From SUP05 sp964577715 (GTDB taxonomy: Bacteria > Pseudomonadota > Gammaproteobacteria > PS1 > Pseudothioglobaceae): a stretch of DNA of 14,921 nt. Under the pieces are notes generated by a model. The model did not search any database. It was not told the origin of the DNA and saw nothing but the letters and a program-made list of their open reading frames with translations. Within the stretch, counting starts at the first letter, position 1. Each line of letters starts with the position of its first letter. This document shows, in pieces, positions 7,026 to 13,993 of the stretch. The stretch covers positions 1-14,921 of the forward strand of contig CAZOAA010000034.1 of the NCBI GenBank assembly GCA_964577715.1, written 5' to 3'. The position numbers and the translations under genes are program-made.

Positions 7026-7535
7026 TTATGCTTGAGGATATTTTTGACTTATTTTTTCATCAACCTCGCCACGTCCTGCATTAAACATAGAACCAGAACC
7101 CAACACCACCGATATCAATACTGCAAAAAATAATGGCACCACACCCAATAAACTCAAAATAGAATCCATAATATTGGAGCCGTCCATACTTGCAGGTGCA
7201 TCTGTTGAAAGGACTAATGACAAAGAATTGACTAAAAAATAAAAAATATAGGCGCCAATTAACAGCTTATAACGATTAAGAGAAAGTTGCCAGTGTAAAT
7301 AGACCAGATATGGATCGTCTTTTTTGGCTTTTTTAGTTCGGAAAAAAGTATAAGCAATAATACAAAATGACAATGCGATTGATAACCCTATTGCTAAGTT
7401 CATACCCATGTTAAACAATTTAATCAACCCCAGCGTAAAAAACAAATGAACAACAACAGTATTGATTGTAAATAGTTCGTGAGGAGTTTTAGCAGCTCTA
7501 CGCTCTTTAGCGCTGGCTTCAAGTGTAATAATCAT
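7026..7535 (-). CDS. Four-helix integral membrane protein of unknown function
   Basis: I do not recognise this family. The 169-residue protein has a short charged N-terminus rich in Lys, Arg and Glu (residues 6-20), which suggests a cytoplasmic N-terminus. Four hydrophobic segments follow at about 22-42, 45-65, 90-110 and 124-146. A basic, positive-inside-looking loop lies at 66-75 (RTKKAKKDDP). The soluble tail after residue 147 contains GSGSMFNAGRGE. No enzyme motif, signal peptide or cofactor site stands out. The ATG at 7535 is preferred over a TTG two codons upstream. The gene lies in the long operon between nfuA (30 bases upstream) and thiL (6 bases downstream), so it is almost certainly cotranscribed with cofactor genes. 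A role in vitamin or precursor transport is conceivable from position alone and is not supported by any motif. Confidence 0.8.
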   Translation of the reverse strand: MIITLEASAKERRAAKTPHELFTINTVVVHLFFTLGLIKLFNMGMNLAIGLSIALSFCIIAYTFFRTKKAKKDDPYLVYLHWQLSLNRYKLLIGAYIFYFLVNSLSLVLSTDAPASMDGSNIMDSILSLLGVVPLFFAVLISVVLGSGSMFNAGRGEVDEKISQKYPQA

Positions 7536-7565
7536 GCTCAAGTTATACCATAACCTGGCAAAAAA

Positions 7566-8144
7566 TTACATATAAGCGTTATCTGTTTGGCTATGATCGG
7601 TAACGTCACGCACTGAATTAATTTCAGGGAAGCGTGATTTAAGTTGGGCCTCAACACCTTGCGTTAATGTAAGCTGTACCGAAGAACAACCTTGACAACC
7701 GCCACCAAAATTAAGAATCACATCCATGTCTTTAGTGATTTCAACTAATTCTACAAAACCGCCATGAGACGCTAAACTGGGGCTAATATCGGCCGCAATA
7801 ACATATTTAATTTTTTCTTCGAGTGGCGCATCATCGCCAGGCTCTTCGCCTTTGGCATTAGGGGCAGTAATGGTAAGCTTCTTAGCAGAGCCCTCATCCT
7901 TTAATGCCACTTCAGAGTCTTTTAAATAATCAAAATTTAACTCATCAATATAAGCATTAAACCCTTCATACTCAAACTTTTTATAAGTTTTTGATAGGTC
8001 TTTAGGAAAACAAAAATTAAAAGTCACGGTTGCTGCGGGCGTGCCTGCTTTTTCAATATCTACCTTTAATCCAAGGTCTTTTTCATCTTGTTGAGAAAAC
8101 AAATCAGCCACGTAAACTTTTGCCTCATCAGTAATATTAAACAT
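7566..8144 (-). CDS. nfuA: Fe-S biogenesis protein NfuA
   Basis: NfuA carries a [4Fe-4S] cluster from the assembly machinery to client enzymes. The 192-residue protein has the two-domain layout of E. coli NfuA (191). The N-terminal half is a degenerate A-type carrier domain (about 1-100) in which the cluster-binding cysteines are not conserved. The C-terminal half is a NifU-like domain with the CxxC pair Cys150-Cys153 in GGGCQGCS, flanked by SHGGFVELVEI and FPEINSVRDVTDH. Its ATG at 8144 is two bases past the panC stop, and its ribosome binding site AAGGA lies within the last panC codons, so translation is likely coupled. ThiC, encoded at the right edge, is a [4Fe-4S] enzyme and a plausible client. 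Confidence 0.95.
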   Translation of the reverse strand: MFNITDEAKVYVADLFSQQDEKDLGLKVDIEKAGTPAATVTFNFCFPKDLSKTYKKFEYEGFNAYIDELNFDYLKDSEVALKDEGSAKKLTITAPNAKGEEPGDDAPLEEKIKYVIAADISPSLASHGGFVELVEITKDMDVILNFGGGCQGCSSVQLTLTQGVEAQLKSRFPEINSVRDVTDHSQTDNAYM

Positions 8145-8146
8145 AC

Positions 8147-8989
8147 TTATCCTTTATTAAAAACAATGTTATCGATCAATCGAGTTGACCCTAAAAATAC
8201 TGCGCATAATATCGCAATTTCATTCGTATTATCAGTGATTTGTTTAAGGGTATTTGCATCGAGCACCTCAATATAATCCAATTTAAAATCTTTTTGTATT
8301 TGCACCCTCTCCTGCTTAATAACAGCACTAATTTTCTGCCCTTTTTGAATATTTTCCTTGATCTTAAGCAAGTTCTTGTACAAATTAGATGCAATGCGTC
8401 TTTCATGGATAGATAAATACTGATTGCGCGTACTCATTGCTAAACCATCTTCCTCTCTAACAATTGGCTGTGACAATATCTCGATTTCTGGAAAATATTG
8501 ACAAACCATTTGCATAATGATTAATAGTTGCTGATAGTCTTTTTCCCCAAAAATAGCAATATCGGGTTTTACAATTTCAAACAAGCGATGCACTACCTGC
8601 ACCACACCATCAAAATGCCCTGGCCGAGAAGCACCACACAAAATACTACCCATCTCACCGGCTTTAATACTACCATCTAAACCTTGAGGATAAACTTGCT
8701 CAATGCTTGGTACAAACAAAACATCAACTTGATGCTGTTCTAGTAAAGAAATATCTTGCTCAAGTGTCTTGGGATATTGGCTAAAGTCTTCATTTGCACC
8801 AAACTGTGTTGGGTTAACAAAAATACTAACTACAACAATATCTGCACTTACCCTAGCCTTATCAACTAACGACAGGTGCCCAGCATGCAACCCGCCCATA
8901 GTTGGCACAAAGCCAATGGTTTTGTTTTCTGATTTGTATTTACTGACTAGAACTTCTAGATCTGAATTATTGTTAATAACTATGCTCAT
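8147..8989 (-). CDS. panC: Pantothenate synthetase (pantoate--beta-alanine ligase)
   Basis: Condenses pantoate with beta-alanine using ATP to give pantothenate, the coenzyme A precursor. The 280-residue protein shows the nucleotidyltransferase HxGH-type motif in PTMGGLHAGH (29-38), FVNPTQFG (57-64), GEKDYQQL (148-155) and the MSTRN loop (185-189). Length matches the family (about 283). Its start overlaps the end of panB by 17 bases, and the ribosome binding site is weak, in keeping with coupled translation. panD, which would supply beta-alanine, is not in the window. Confidence 0.96.
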   Translation of the reverse strand: MSIVINNNSDLEVLVSKYKSENKTIGFVPTMGGLHAGHLSLVDKARVSADIVVVSIFVNPTQFGANEDFSQYPKTLEQDISLLEQHQVDVLFVPSIEQVYPQGLDGSIKAGEMGSILCGASRPGHFDGVVQVVHRLFEIVKPDIAIFGEKDYQQLLIIMQMVCQYFPEIEILSQPIVREEDGLAMSTRNQYLSIHERRIASNLYKNLLKIKENIQKGQKISAVIKQERVQIQKDFKLDYIEVLDANTLKQITDNTNEIAILCAVFLGSTRLIDNIVFNKG

Positions 8990-9755
8990 TATCTGGAAAA
9001 GACGAGTCTTTAACTGAGTTTATAAAGTCAATAACTGCTGACTCTATTGAATTATTTTGTTCTAAAAAGTTTTTAACAAATTTTGGCATATAACCTGTAT
9101 TAATACCTAGCATGTCATAGCTCACCAGAACCTGACCATCGCAATCTTTACCTGCGCCAATACCAATGGTAGGAATAGAAATTGCCTCACTTACTTGCTT
9201 AGCCAATGCACTTGGAATACACTCTAATATCAACACCTCAACACCGAGTGATTCTAATAACTTAGCATCAGAGATTATTTTATTTGCACTATCTTCATCT
9301 CTGCCTTGTACCTTATAACCACCAAGCTCAATCACGGATTGTGGTTGCAGTCCTAAATGCCCACATACTGGTATGTGATGTTCTTGCAAAATCCTAAACG
9401 AATCTTCGTGCTCTGATCCACCCTCAAACTTCACCATTTGTGCACCAGCGGCAATTAGCTTTTGGGCATTGTCTAGCGTTTGCTTTGGCTTTTCATAACT
9501 CTTATATGGCATATCAGCAATTAATAAGGCATCTTTAATGCCTTTTGCCACTACTGTAGTGTGATAAACCATGTCATCCATACTCACACCAAGCGTATTT
9601 TCACCACCTTGAATTACATTACCTAAGGAATCTCCAACCAAGATAACATCCACGCCACATTTTTCAAACACTTTAGCAAAAGAGGCGTCATACGCAGTTA
9701 AACAAGTGATCTTTTCACCATTTTGTTTAAATTGTTTTAGTTGTTTAGTATTCAT
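8973..9755 (-). CDS. panB: 3-methyl-2-oxobutanoate hydroxymethyltransferase
   Basis: Transfers a hydroxymethyl group from methylene-tetrahydrofolate to 2-oxoisovalerate, giving ketopantoate, the first committed step of pantothenate synthesis. The 260-residue protein has the TIM-barrel family motifs: CLTAYDASFA near 18-27, VGDSLGN at 40-46 with metal-ligand Asp42, ADMPY at 80-84 with Asp81, and the catalytic-Glu region LILECIPS. Length is typical (about 264). The ATG at 9755 overlaps the folK stop as ATGA; panC overlaps its 3' end by 17 bases. Its cosubstrate is a folate, and FolK of the folate pathway is encoded directly upstream. Confidence 0.96.
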   Translation of the reverse strand: MNTKQLKQFKQNGEKITCLTAYDASFAKVFEKCGVDVILVGDSLGNVIQGGENTLGVSMDDMVYHTTVVAKGIKDALLIADMPYKSYEKPKQTLDNAQKLIAAGAQMVKFEGGSEHEDSFRILQEHHIPVCGHLGLQPQSVIELGGYKVQGRDEDSANKIISDAKLLESLGVEVLILECIPSALAKQVSEAISIPTIGIGAGKDCDGQVLVSYDMLGINTGYMPKFVKNFLEQNNSIESAVIDFINSVKDSSFPDNEHSY

Positions 9756-10225
9756 AACTTGATTAATTCTGAGATATCTATTTTATCAATCAGCGCCTGT
9801 ATTGGTCCTAATACTGGCACTTTAAAATCAGGCTCAATTTCAGATAATGGCACCAACACAAATGCTCGATTCATCATCTCTGGGTGTGGCACCACCAATT
9901 GCTTAGAGGCAATAACCTGCGCGCCATAGGTAATAATATCTAAATCAATGGTTCTTGCGCCCCATTTTTTTTCCCGTACGCGGTGTTGTTTGGTCTCGAT
10001 AGCTTGACACACATACAAAAGCTCTAAAGCTGTGAGATGGGTATTAACCTGACAAACTGCATTAATATAATCAGGTTGTTTAGAGTTATCAATTGGCTTT
10101 GATTGATACAAGCTAGAAAGCCCAACCACCTTTATATCTTCAGACTCATTCAGTGCAATTAGTGCATCTTTAATTTGTTGTTTAGGGTTATTAAGGTTCG
10201 AACCCAAGCCGATATAAGCTAACAA
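9752..10225 (-). CDS. folK: 6-hydroxymethyl-7,8-dihydropterin pyrophosphokinase, TTG start
   Basis: Transfers pyrophosphate from ATP to 6-hydroxymethyl-dihydropterin in folate synthesis. The 157-residue protein begins with YIGLGSNL, as the family does. It carries REKKWGARTIDLDI, in which Asp94 and Asp96 are the Mg-ATP ligands, and the later HPEMMNRAFVL. The start is a TTG at 10225 overlapping the proB stop by seven bases; no ATG or GTG could initiate in frame just before the conserved first strand. The 3' end overlaps panB by four bases (ATGA). A weak TTG embedded in the proB end implies low or coupled expression, as is common for HPPK. Confidence 0.93.
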   Translation of the reverse strand: MLAYIGLGSNLNNPKQQIKDALIALNESEDIKVVGLSSLYQSKPIDNSKQPDYINAVCQVNTHLTALELLYVCQAIETKQHRVREKKWGARTIDLDIITYGAQVIASKQLVVPHPEMMNRAFVLVPLSEIEPDFKVPVLGPIQALIDKIDISELIKL

Positions 10226-10989
10226 GTGATTAACGTGCCTACGTGTTCACCATTGGCCAATCTTGTTAATACTTCTGGTGCTTTGCCAGATGCAATGATA
10301 GTTGTAGTGTTAGACTCGGCAGCTTTTTTAGCAGCCAGTACTTTGGTGTACATACCACCAGAGCCAAGTGATCCACCTGTACGGCCGGCAACTTGCTCAA
10401 GCTTTTCATCATCCACATGAATCGTATCAATTAGCTGAACGTTTTCATTTTGACGAGGATCGGCGTCATACACACCACCTTGATCTGTAAGAATTACTAA
10501 CTGACCAGCACCCACCAAATTAGCCACAAGCGCTGCTAAAGTATCATTATCGCCAAACTTAATTTCATCAGTGGCAACCGTATCATTTTCATTAACAATT
10601 GGCACTGTGCCAAATTCAAGCAAATTATTCATGGTGGAGGAGATATTCTCATAACGATCAGCATTAGTAAGATTATCATGCGTTAACAAAATTTGCGCGG
10701 TATGCATATCATGCTTAGCAAATAAAGATTCATACGTTTGAATCAAACCCATTTGCCCAACAGCAGCAGCAGCTTGGAGTTTGTGAATATCGTTTGGGCG
10801 CTCGCTCCAACCTAGGCGCTTAATACCCTCAGCAATCGCACCAGATGAAACTAATATCACCTCAATATCTTGCTTAGCCAATATGACAATTTGCTCTACC
10901 CAAGAGGCGATAGAAGTCGTATCCAACCCTTTGCCGTCGTTGGTTAATAATGCAGAGCCAATTTTAATTACCCATCTTTGTTTAGCCAT
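10219..10989 (-). CDS. proB: Glutamate 5-kinase lacking the PUA domain
   Basis: ATP-dependent phosphorylation of glutamate, the first step of proline synthesis. The 256-residue protein is a complete amino-acid-kinase domain: VIKIGSALLT with Lys9, VSSGAIAEG (47-55), NENDTVATDEIKFGDND (133-149), TDQGGVYDADPR (168-179) and SGGMYTK (210-216). E. coli ProB is 367 residues because a C-terminal RNA-binding-type PUA domain follows. Here the protein ends at GTLITC, exactly where that domain would begin, and folK overlaps the stop, leaving no remnant. Short PUA-less glutamate kinases are known in other bacteria, so it is probably functional. The ATG at 10989 overlaps the obgE stop by eight bases, with AGAAG just upstream. 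proA is not in the window. Confidence 0.94.
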   Translation of the reverse strand: MAKQRWVIKIGSALLTNDGKGLDTTSIASWVEQIVILAKQDIEVILVSSGAIAEGIKRLGWSERPNDIHKLQAAAAVGQMGLIQTYESLFAKHDMHTAQILLTHDNLTNADRYENISSTMNNLLEFGTVPIVNENDTVATDEIKFGDNDTLAALVANLVGAGQLVILTDQGGVYDADPRQNENVQLIDTIHVDDEKLEQVAGRTGGSLGSGGMYTKVLAAKKAAESNTTTIIASGKAPEVLTRLANGEHVGTLITC

Positions 10990-11989
10990 TTTCTTCTACT
11001 AATTCAAATAAACCGTACACTAAGTCTTTACAGCCTAAGCCGTTTAGTGCAGAAATATTAAATACTCTACCTTGATAATCAATATTGTTTAAAAAATATT
11101 TCACTATTTTATCCCTATCATTCTCAGGCAATAAGTCCATTTTATTAATTGCTACAAGCCTTGGCTTATTGGCCAAATCTTGATCGTATTTTGCCAGCTC
11201 GTTTTCAATGGTTAAATAATTCTGAACAGGATCTGAACCATCAGCTGGCAAGATATCTACCACGTGTAATAATGCCTTAGCACGAGAAAGATGTTTTAAA
11301 AACTCAAAACCCAAGCCTACACCTTTAGAAGCGTTTTCAATCAAACCAGGAATATCAGCCATGACAATATGCTGATCGTTTAACGACACTACACCCAAAG
11401 ACGGATGCAAGGTGGTAAATGGGTAATCTGCTACTTTTGGTCGTGCACTTGAGATTTGCCTAATCAGGCTTGATTTACCAGCATTCGGCATACCTAGTAA
11501 GCCAATATCAGCCATGATGCTAAGCTCAAGCCCGATTTCTCTTACCTCGCCTGGCGTGCCTGGCGTAGTCTTGCGCGGTGCACGATTAATACTTGATTTA
11601 AAACGTGTATTACCTAAACCATGAAACCCACCCTTAGCTACCAATAACATTTGATCATGTTTAGTAATTTCACCAATGAGTTCATCGGTTTCAAGATCGT
11701 ACACCTTGACGCCTAACGGCATTTCAACGGTTAGATGTTCGGCCGATTTTCCACGCTTGTTTTGACCTTGACCTGGCTGGCCATTTTTAGCCCTAAACAA
11801 ACGATTAAAACGAAATTCACTCAGTGTGTTTAGGCCTTCTTGACCACGAAAATAAACATGGCCACCATCACCACCATCGCCACCGTCAGGACCACCGTCA
11901 GGAATATATTTTTCCCGGCGAAAGCCTAAGCAGCCTGCACCACCTTTTCCAGCTTCAACGCGAATTGATGCAGAGTCAACAAATTTCAT
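10982..11989 (-). CDS. obgE: Obg-family GTPase (ribosome assembly)
   Basis: Essential GTPase acting in 50S subunit maturation and linked to the (p)ppGpp response. The 335-residue protein has the glycine-rich Obg fold at 1-158 (repeats such as GGPDGGDGGDGG), then the G domain: G1 GMPNAGKS (166-173), G2 threonines near 192-193, G3 DIPG (212-215), G4 NKMD (282-285) and G5 SAL. It lacks the acidic C-terminal extension that brings E. coli ObgE to 390 residues. It heads the eight-gene minus-strand run and overlaps proB by eight bases. The common rplU-rpmA genes are not upstream; instead waaA diverges from it across 44 bases. Confidence 0.96.
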   Translation of the reverse strand: MKFVDSASIRVEAGKGGAGCLGFRREKYIPDGGPDGGDGGDGGHVYFRGQEGLNTLSEFRFNRLFRAKNGQPGQGQNKRGKSAEHLTVEMPLGVKVYDLETDELIGEITKHDQMLLVAKGGFHGLGNTRFKSSINRAPRKTTPGTPGEVREIGLELSIMADIGLLGMPNAGKSSLIRQISSARPKVADYPFTTLHPSLGVVSLNDQHIVMADIPGLIENASKGVGLGFEFLKHLSRAKALLHVVDILPADGSDPVQNYLTIENELAKYDQDLANKPRLVAINKMDLLPENDRDKIVKYFLNNIDYQGRVFNISALNGLGCKDLVYGLFELVEENG

Positions 11990-12004
11990 AAGAAATCACT
12001 AAAA

Positions 12005-12010
12005 TACAAT
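12005..12010 (+). promoter_or_regulatory. Possible -10 element (TACAAT) for waaA
   Basis: TACAAT matches the -10 consensus at 5 of 6 positions, 23 bases before the waaA ATG. ATTTCA 16 bases upstream is a poor -35 (3 of 6) inside the obgE start. It faces the obgE -10 only seven bases away, so the two promoters would occupy the same DNA. Confidence 0.3.
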
Positions 12011-12017
12011 GAACGCC

Positions 12018-12023
12018 ATTATA
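12018..12023 (-). promoter_or_regulatory. Consensus -10 element (TATAAT) probably driving obgE and the long operon
   Basis: Read on the minus strand, GGTATAATGG contains a perfect TATAAT, 28 bases before the obgE ATG. Transcription would start near 12011, leaving a short leader of about 22 bases. No good -35 is visible at 15-19 bases upstream, which would lie inside the first codons of waaA. That makes the call uncertain despite the perfect -10. Confidence 0.5.
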
Positions 12024-12033
12024 CCTTTTATCA

Positions 12034-13284
12034 ATGAATCGAACTGTCTACAGCCTAATTGGATATTTACTTTTACCGATTATGGTATTACGTTTATTAG
12101 TAAAAGGCTTTAAGAATAAATCTTATCATCATAGAATTAGTGAGCGACTTGGGTTTATTAATAAGATTCCCGTGCCAATTATCTGGGTTCATTGTGTGTC
12201 GGTGGGAGAGTTTAGAGCAGCAATTGTACTTATTGATGAGCTGATAAAAAACCATCCAAATCATCGCATACTTGTTAGTACAACAACGCCAACTGGCTCT
12301 CAAGCAGTAAAAAACTACTACCAAAGTGAAGTGCTGCATTTTTACTTTCCTTTTGATTTACCGCTTATTGTTAATCGTTATATCAAACAAATTAACCCTG
12401 AATTGTGTATTTTATTAGAAACAGAAATTTGGCCAAATTTGATTCATGCGCTTAATAAAAACAACATCCCTAGTTTGCTTGTTAATGCGCGACTGTCACA
12501 ACGATCTTTAGAAAAATATCAAAAATTTGCACCTAATTTGGCCAAACAAACTCTAAATAACTTTAGCATTGTGGCTACTCAAAACCAAAATTCTGCCGAT
12601 CGCTTTATTCAGTTAGGTGCAAACAACGACAAAATTATCGTTGCTGGCAATATTAAGTTTGACCAAAATCCAAGTGTTAACCAAACTAGTAATCAAGAAT
12701 TACTCTCAATCATTACCAAGCGTAAAGTGGTGATTTTTGCTAGTACACATAAAGGTGAAGAAACACAAATTATTGATGCTTACTTAGATCATAAAAACAA
12801 TATCGATGCCTTATTGGTAATTATCCCCAGACATCCTGAGCGTTTTAACGAGGTATACAAGTTGGCACAAAAACAGCAAATTAATATCATTAAAAGATCA
12901 AGCAATAAATCATGCAAAGATTGCGAAATGCTTTTAGGTGATTCTATGGGTGAGATGATGAGTTATTTCGATACATCTGATATTGTGTTTATGGGTGGTA
13001 GCCTCAACAACACAGGTGGGCATAATATGCTTGAACCTGCAGCCTTATCTAAGCCAATACTATTTGGCCCCAATGTGTTTAATTTTGCTGAAATTTCATC
13101 CGATCTAATAGAGCAAAAAGGTGCTATACAAGCACAAAATGCAAACGAGTTATTTGAGAAAATTATCGATCTACTGGAAGATGAAAAACAGCGCAAGGCA
13201 ATGGGGAACAATGCCAATCAATACTTTAAGTCTAAACAGGGTGCGGTTAAAAAGCTAAACCAACTAATCAATAAGTTTATTTAG
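12034..13284 (+). CDS. waaA: 3-deoxy-D-manno-octulosonic acid (Kdo) transferase
   Basis: Adds Kdo from CMP-Kdo to lipid A precursor at the inner face of the cytoplasmic membrane, building the LPS inner core. The 416-residue protein starts with a hydrophobic membrane anchor (about 5-23). The RISERLGF segment and the catalytic-base motif VSVGEFRAA with Glu59 follow. In the C-terminal GT-B half, GGSLNNTGGHNMLEPAA and FGPNVFNFAEI match the conserved CMP-Kdo-side motifs. Length is near E. coli WaaA (425). It is transcribed alone, divergent from obgE; its 3' end overlaps the convergent channel gene by eight bases. It indicates a Gram-negative envelope with a Kdo core. Whether it adds one or two Kdo residues cannot be read from the sequence. 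Confidence 0.95.
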   Translation: MNRTVYSLIGYLLLPIMVLRLLVKGFKNKSYHHRISERLGFINKIPVPIIWVHCVSVGEFRAAIVLIDELIKNHPNHRILVSTTTPTGSQAVKNYYQSEVLHFYFPFDLPLIVNRYIKQINPELCILLETEIWPNLIHALNKNNIPSLLVNARLSQRSLEKYQKFAPNLAKQTLNNFSIVATQNQNSADRFIQLGANNDKIIVAGNIKFDQNPSVNQTSNQELLSIITKRKVVIFASTHKGEETQIIDAYLDHKNNIDALLVIIPRHPERFNEVYKLAQKQQINIIKRSSNKSCKDCEMLLGDSMGEMMSYFDTSDIVFMGGSLNNTGGHNMLEPAALSKPILFGPNVFNFAEISSDLIEQKGAIQAQNANELFEKIIDLLEDEKQRKAMGNNANQYFKSKQGAVKKLNQLINKFI

Positions 13285-13702
13285 AATCCCAATAACGCTG
13301 CATTTCATAATAAAGAAAAGAAGCCGTCCAAGTAATTAGCACAAAACCTACTAAAGATTCCATACCAACCAAAAATCGAATGGCACCAAATGGTTCAATA
13401 TCGCCAAAGCCTAGTGTGGTGAAATTAGTAAATGAAAAATAAACACTATCAAGTAATGAGCCATCAAAATTACCTGTTATCTGCCCCCAAGATTCACTTT
13501 TATTCATATAAAAATAACCCAGTGCAAATAGCCATATTTCTACTACATGTGCAATTAAAGCAATAAAAACAACTGACACAATCCTAAATCGATGTTTAAT
13601 ATTCATCTTAGGAATAAGATTGGTGGCTCGATACAAAAATTCATAATGAATCAGTACACTTAATGCCACAATAATCGAATTCACCAATGCTGCCAACCAC
13701 AT
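13277..13702 (-). CDS. Small potassium-channel-like membrane protein (one pore domain)
   Basis: A 141-residue inner-membrane protein with three hydrophobic segments at about 3-23, 41-66 and 107-132. A re-entrant pore region at 82-106 carries the filter-like sequence TTLGFGD (95-101). This is the arrangement of the Ion_trans_2 potassium channel family: two pore-lining helices around one filter, plus one extra N-terminal helix. A functional channel would need four subunits. Phe in place of Tyr in the filter (GFG) occurs in known potassium channels. There is no RCK, cyclic-nucleotide or other ligand domain, so how it is gated is unknown. Its stop lies within the end of waaA (8-base convergent overlap), and no ribosome binding site is evident before the ATG at 13702. 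Confidence 0.83.
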   Translation of the reverse strand: MWLAALVNSIIVALSVLIHYEFLYRATNLIPKMNIKHRFRIVSVVFIALIAHVVEIWLFALGYFYMNKSESWGQITGNFDGSLLDSVYFSFTNFTTLGFGDIEPFGAIRFLVGMESLVGFVLITWTASFLYYEMQRYWDSK

Positions 13703-13765
13703 AGTTAAATATTATTTATAATCTAAAGTGATTATTGTACTTAATAAATATTGGAAAAAATCAAA

Positions 13766-13993
13766 ATGGGCTGTTGCAACACTAAAACCAATGAAAAATT
13801 ACTGTGTTATTGTTTTAACATTACCGAAAATTCCTATCTAGAATCTTTAAAACAAGGAAAAGAAGCTGTTTTGAAGGATTTTGTAGTATTTCAAACCAAA
13901 AATAACTACTGCAACTGTGAAAATCTTAACCCATCAAAGCAATGTTGCTTAAAAGACTTTAAAATTTTGGAAAAAATGCAAATGGACGTTTAA
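13766..13993 (+). CDS. Small BFD-like [2Fe-2S] protein, related to CopZ-type metallochaperones
   Basis: A 75-residue protein with eight cysteines (3, 4, 14, 16, 49, 51, 60, 61). LLCYCF at 12-17, CNC at 49-51 and NPSKQCCLKDF at 55-65 follow the bacterioferritin-associated-ferredoxin-like pattern that ends CopZ-type iron-sulfur metallochaperones. In longer relatives I recall, a zinc-binding CPVC-type domain precedes this half; here only a short CC-containing leader does. It may bind a [2Fe-2S] cluster and act in metal or redox handling, but no partner is known. I prefer the ATG at 13766 over a TTG at 13751, because GGAA lies about ten bases before the ATG. It ends on a TTAA shared with the convergent GDCCVxC gene. 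Confidence 0.75.
   Translation: MGCCNTKTNEKLLCYCFNITENSYLESLKQGKEAVLKDFVVFQTKNNYCNCENLNPSKQCCLKDFKILEKMQMDV

Noticed and set aside
8191..8406. Alternative-frame open frames inside panC, panB, ilvA, proB and thiL
   Set aside because: All lie wholly within well-identified genes, have Leu/Lys- or Ser-rich unstructured translations, and lack initiation signals.
12963..13217. Minus-strand open frame of 84 residues inside waaA
   Set aside because: It is antisense to strongly conserved waaA motifs, with no ribosome binding site or recognisable protein features.
13703..13765. TATAAT at 13717-13722 as a promoter of the BFD-like gene
   Set aside because: The hexamer is perfect, but no acceptable -35 lies 15-19 bases upstream, and the gap is so A/T-rich that chance matches are expected. 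It was left out of the feature list.
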